Shown one piece after another: positions 63,685 to 64,000 of a stretch of DNA of 64,000 bases. Numbering within the stretch: position 1 is the stretch's first letter; the number at the start of each line of letters is the position of its first letter. Made by a program: the position numbers and the translations under genes. Source of the DNA: Tillandsia leiboldiana (Eukaryota > Streptophyta > Magnoliopsida > Poales > Bromeliaceae); NCBI GenBank assembly GCA_029204045.2, contig JAQNDB010000144.1:1-64000 (forward strand), in the 5' to 3' direction. The notes under the pieces were generated by a model. That model did not search any database, had not been told where the DNA came from, and saw nothing but the letters and a program-made list of their open reading frames with translations.

Positions 63685-64000
63685 TGTCACGCCCCGGGGT
63701 CGAAACTGCGACCCGGGCTCGCCAACAGATCCGCCATCTGTACGGAAACTGTCGTACAGACGAAGCGTCTACCCTGCAAAAGATCTATAGCTAAACATGT
63801 ATCAGAGTTGAAAAGAAACTAATAGCTATGTCATCAAACACCGAACATCTGATATAAGTAAAATCTAAGTACAAAGTCTCTCAGCTATAAAAAGTAAATG
63901 AAATCCTCACTGGTCTCTCAGAATGTCCAGTACAAAAGTGGAAACATAAAAATATCGAGTACATCTACCTCTGACTCTCAATGCTGGTAAGGAACTAATC
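63685..64000 (-). repeat. 5' LTR of element F (first 316 bp, truncated by window end)
   Basis: It matches 42657-42972 with about five mismatches. Confidence 0.92.

Larger units (their letters stand above)
42657..64000 (-). mobile_element. Element F: decayed Gypsy LTR retrotransposon with nested element B (right end outside window)
   Basis: The 3' LTR is 42657-46784. The internal domain is in two pieces (46785-47826 and 61328-63684), and the 5' LTR starts at 63685 and runs off the window. PBS and polypurine tract are present. In the 316 bp of LTR overlap I count about five mismatches. Internal coding is reduced to gag, RT and chromodomain remnants. Confidence 0.92.

Overview
The window is repetitive DNA from a plant, most likely a flowering plant with a large, transposon-rich genome. 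I find no host gene, tRNA, rRNA or CRISPR. Almost every base can be assigned to LTR retrotransposons nested in one another. The plant assignment rests on the lineages present: Sirevirus-type Copia, and chromodomain-bearing Tekay-like Gypsy, with primer sites matching initiator-tRNA-Met. The species cannot be named.

The nest is deduced from LTR ends, primer-binding sites (PBS), polypurine tracts (PPT) and target-site duplications (TSD). The outermost element is E (Gypsy, +), seen as its internal 3' tail (16802-17012) and a split 3' LTR (17013-20103 and 42413-42656). Copia G (-, 12274-16801, running off the left side) sits in E. A Gypsy LTR, J (-, 9414-12273), cuts G's integrase. A non-autonomous Gypsy, A (-, 1-9413), cuts J. 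E's 3' LTR is split a first time by Gypsy C (+, 20104-42407, TSD CCAGT), which carries Copia H (+, 24353-35228, TSD GTTGT). It is split a second time by Gypsy F (-, 42657 to beyond 64000). F carries Gypsy B (+, 47827-61322, TSD ATGTC), and B's 3' LTR carries solo LTR S (56628-60216, TSD AATAC).

Coding content is limited. B has a truncated gag and an intact RT-RNase H-integrase-chromodomain ORF, but has lost the zinc knuckle and protease. H has a nearly intact gag-protease-integrase frame (one nonsense codon), a frameshifted RT-RNase H frame and an extra ORF after pol. G keeps gag to integrase with two nonsense codons. A, C, E and F have only decayed or no coding sequence, yet keep LTRs, PBS and PPT and were mobilised recently, so they probably depended on proteins supplied in trans.

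The most unusual signal is structural. Several families carry short tandem hairpins whose loop is constant while the stems change with compensation. Examples are eight TGGATT-loop hairpins in the Copia H LTR, GCACACGGCT-loop hairpins in the F LTR, and GTAYCA-loop hairpins in the decayed reverse transcriptase region of A, C and F. A second notable signal is an internal copy, in Copia H, of the LTR's palindrome-pair promoter layout. It is followed by a TATA-like box and a leader-intron candidate just upstream of the extra ORF. Mismatch counts and ages here are by-eye estimates.
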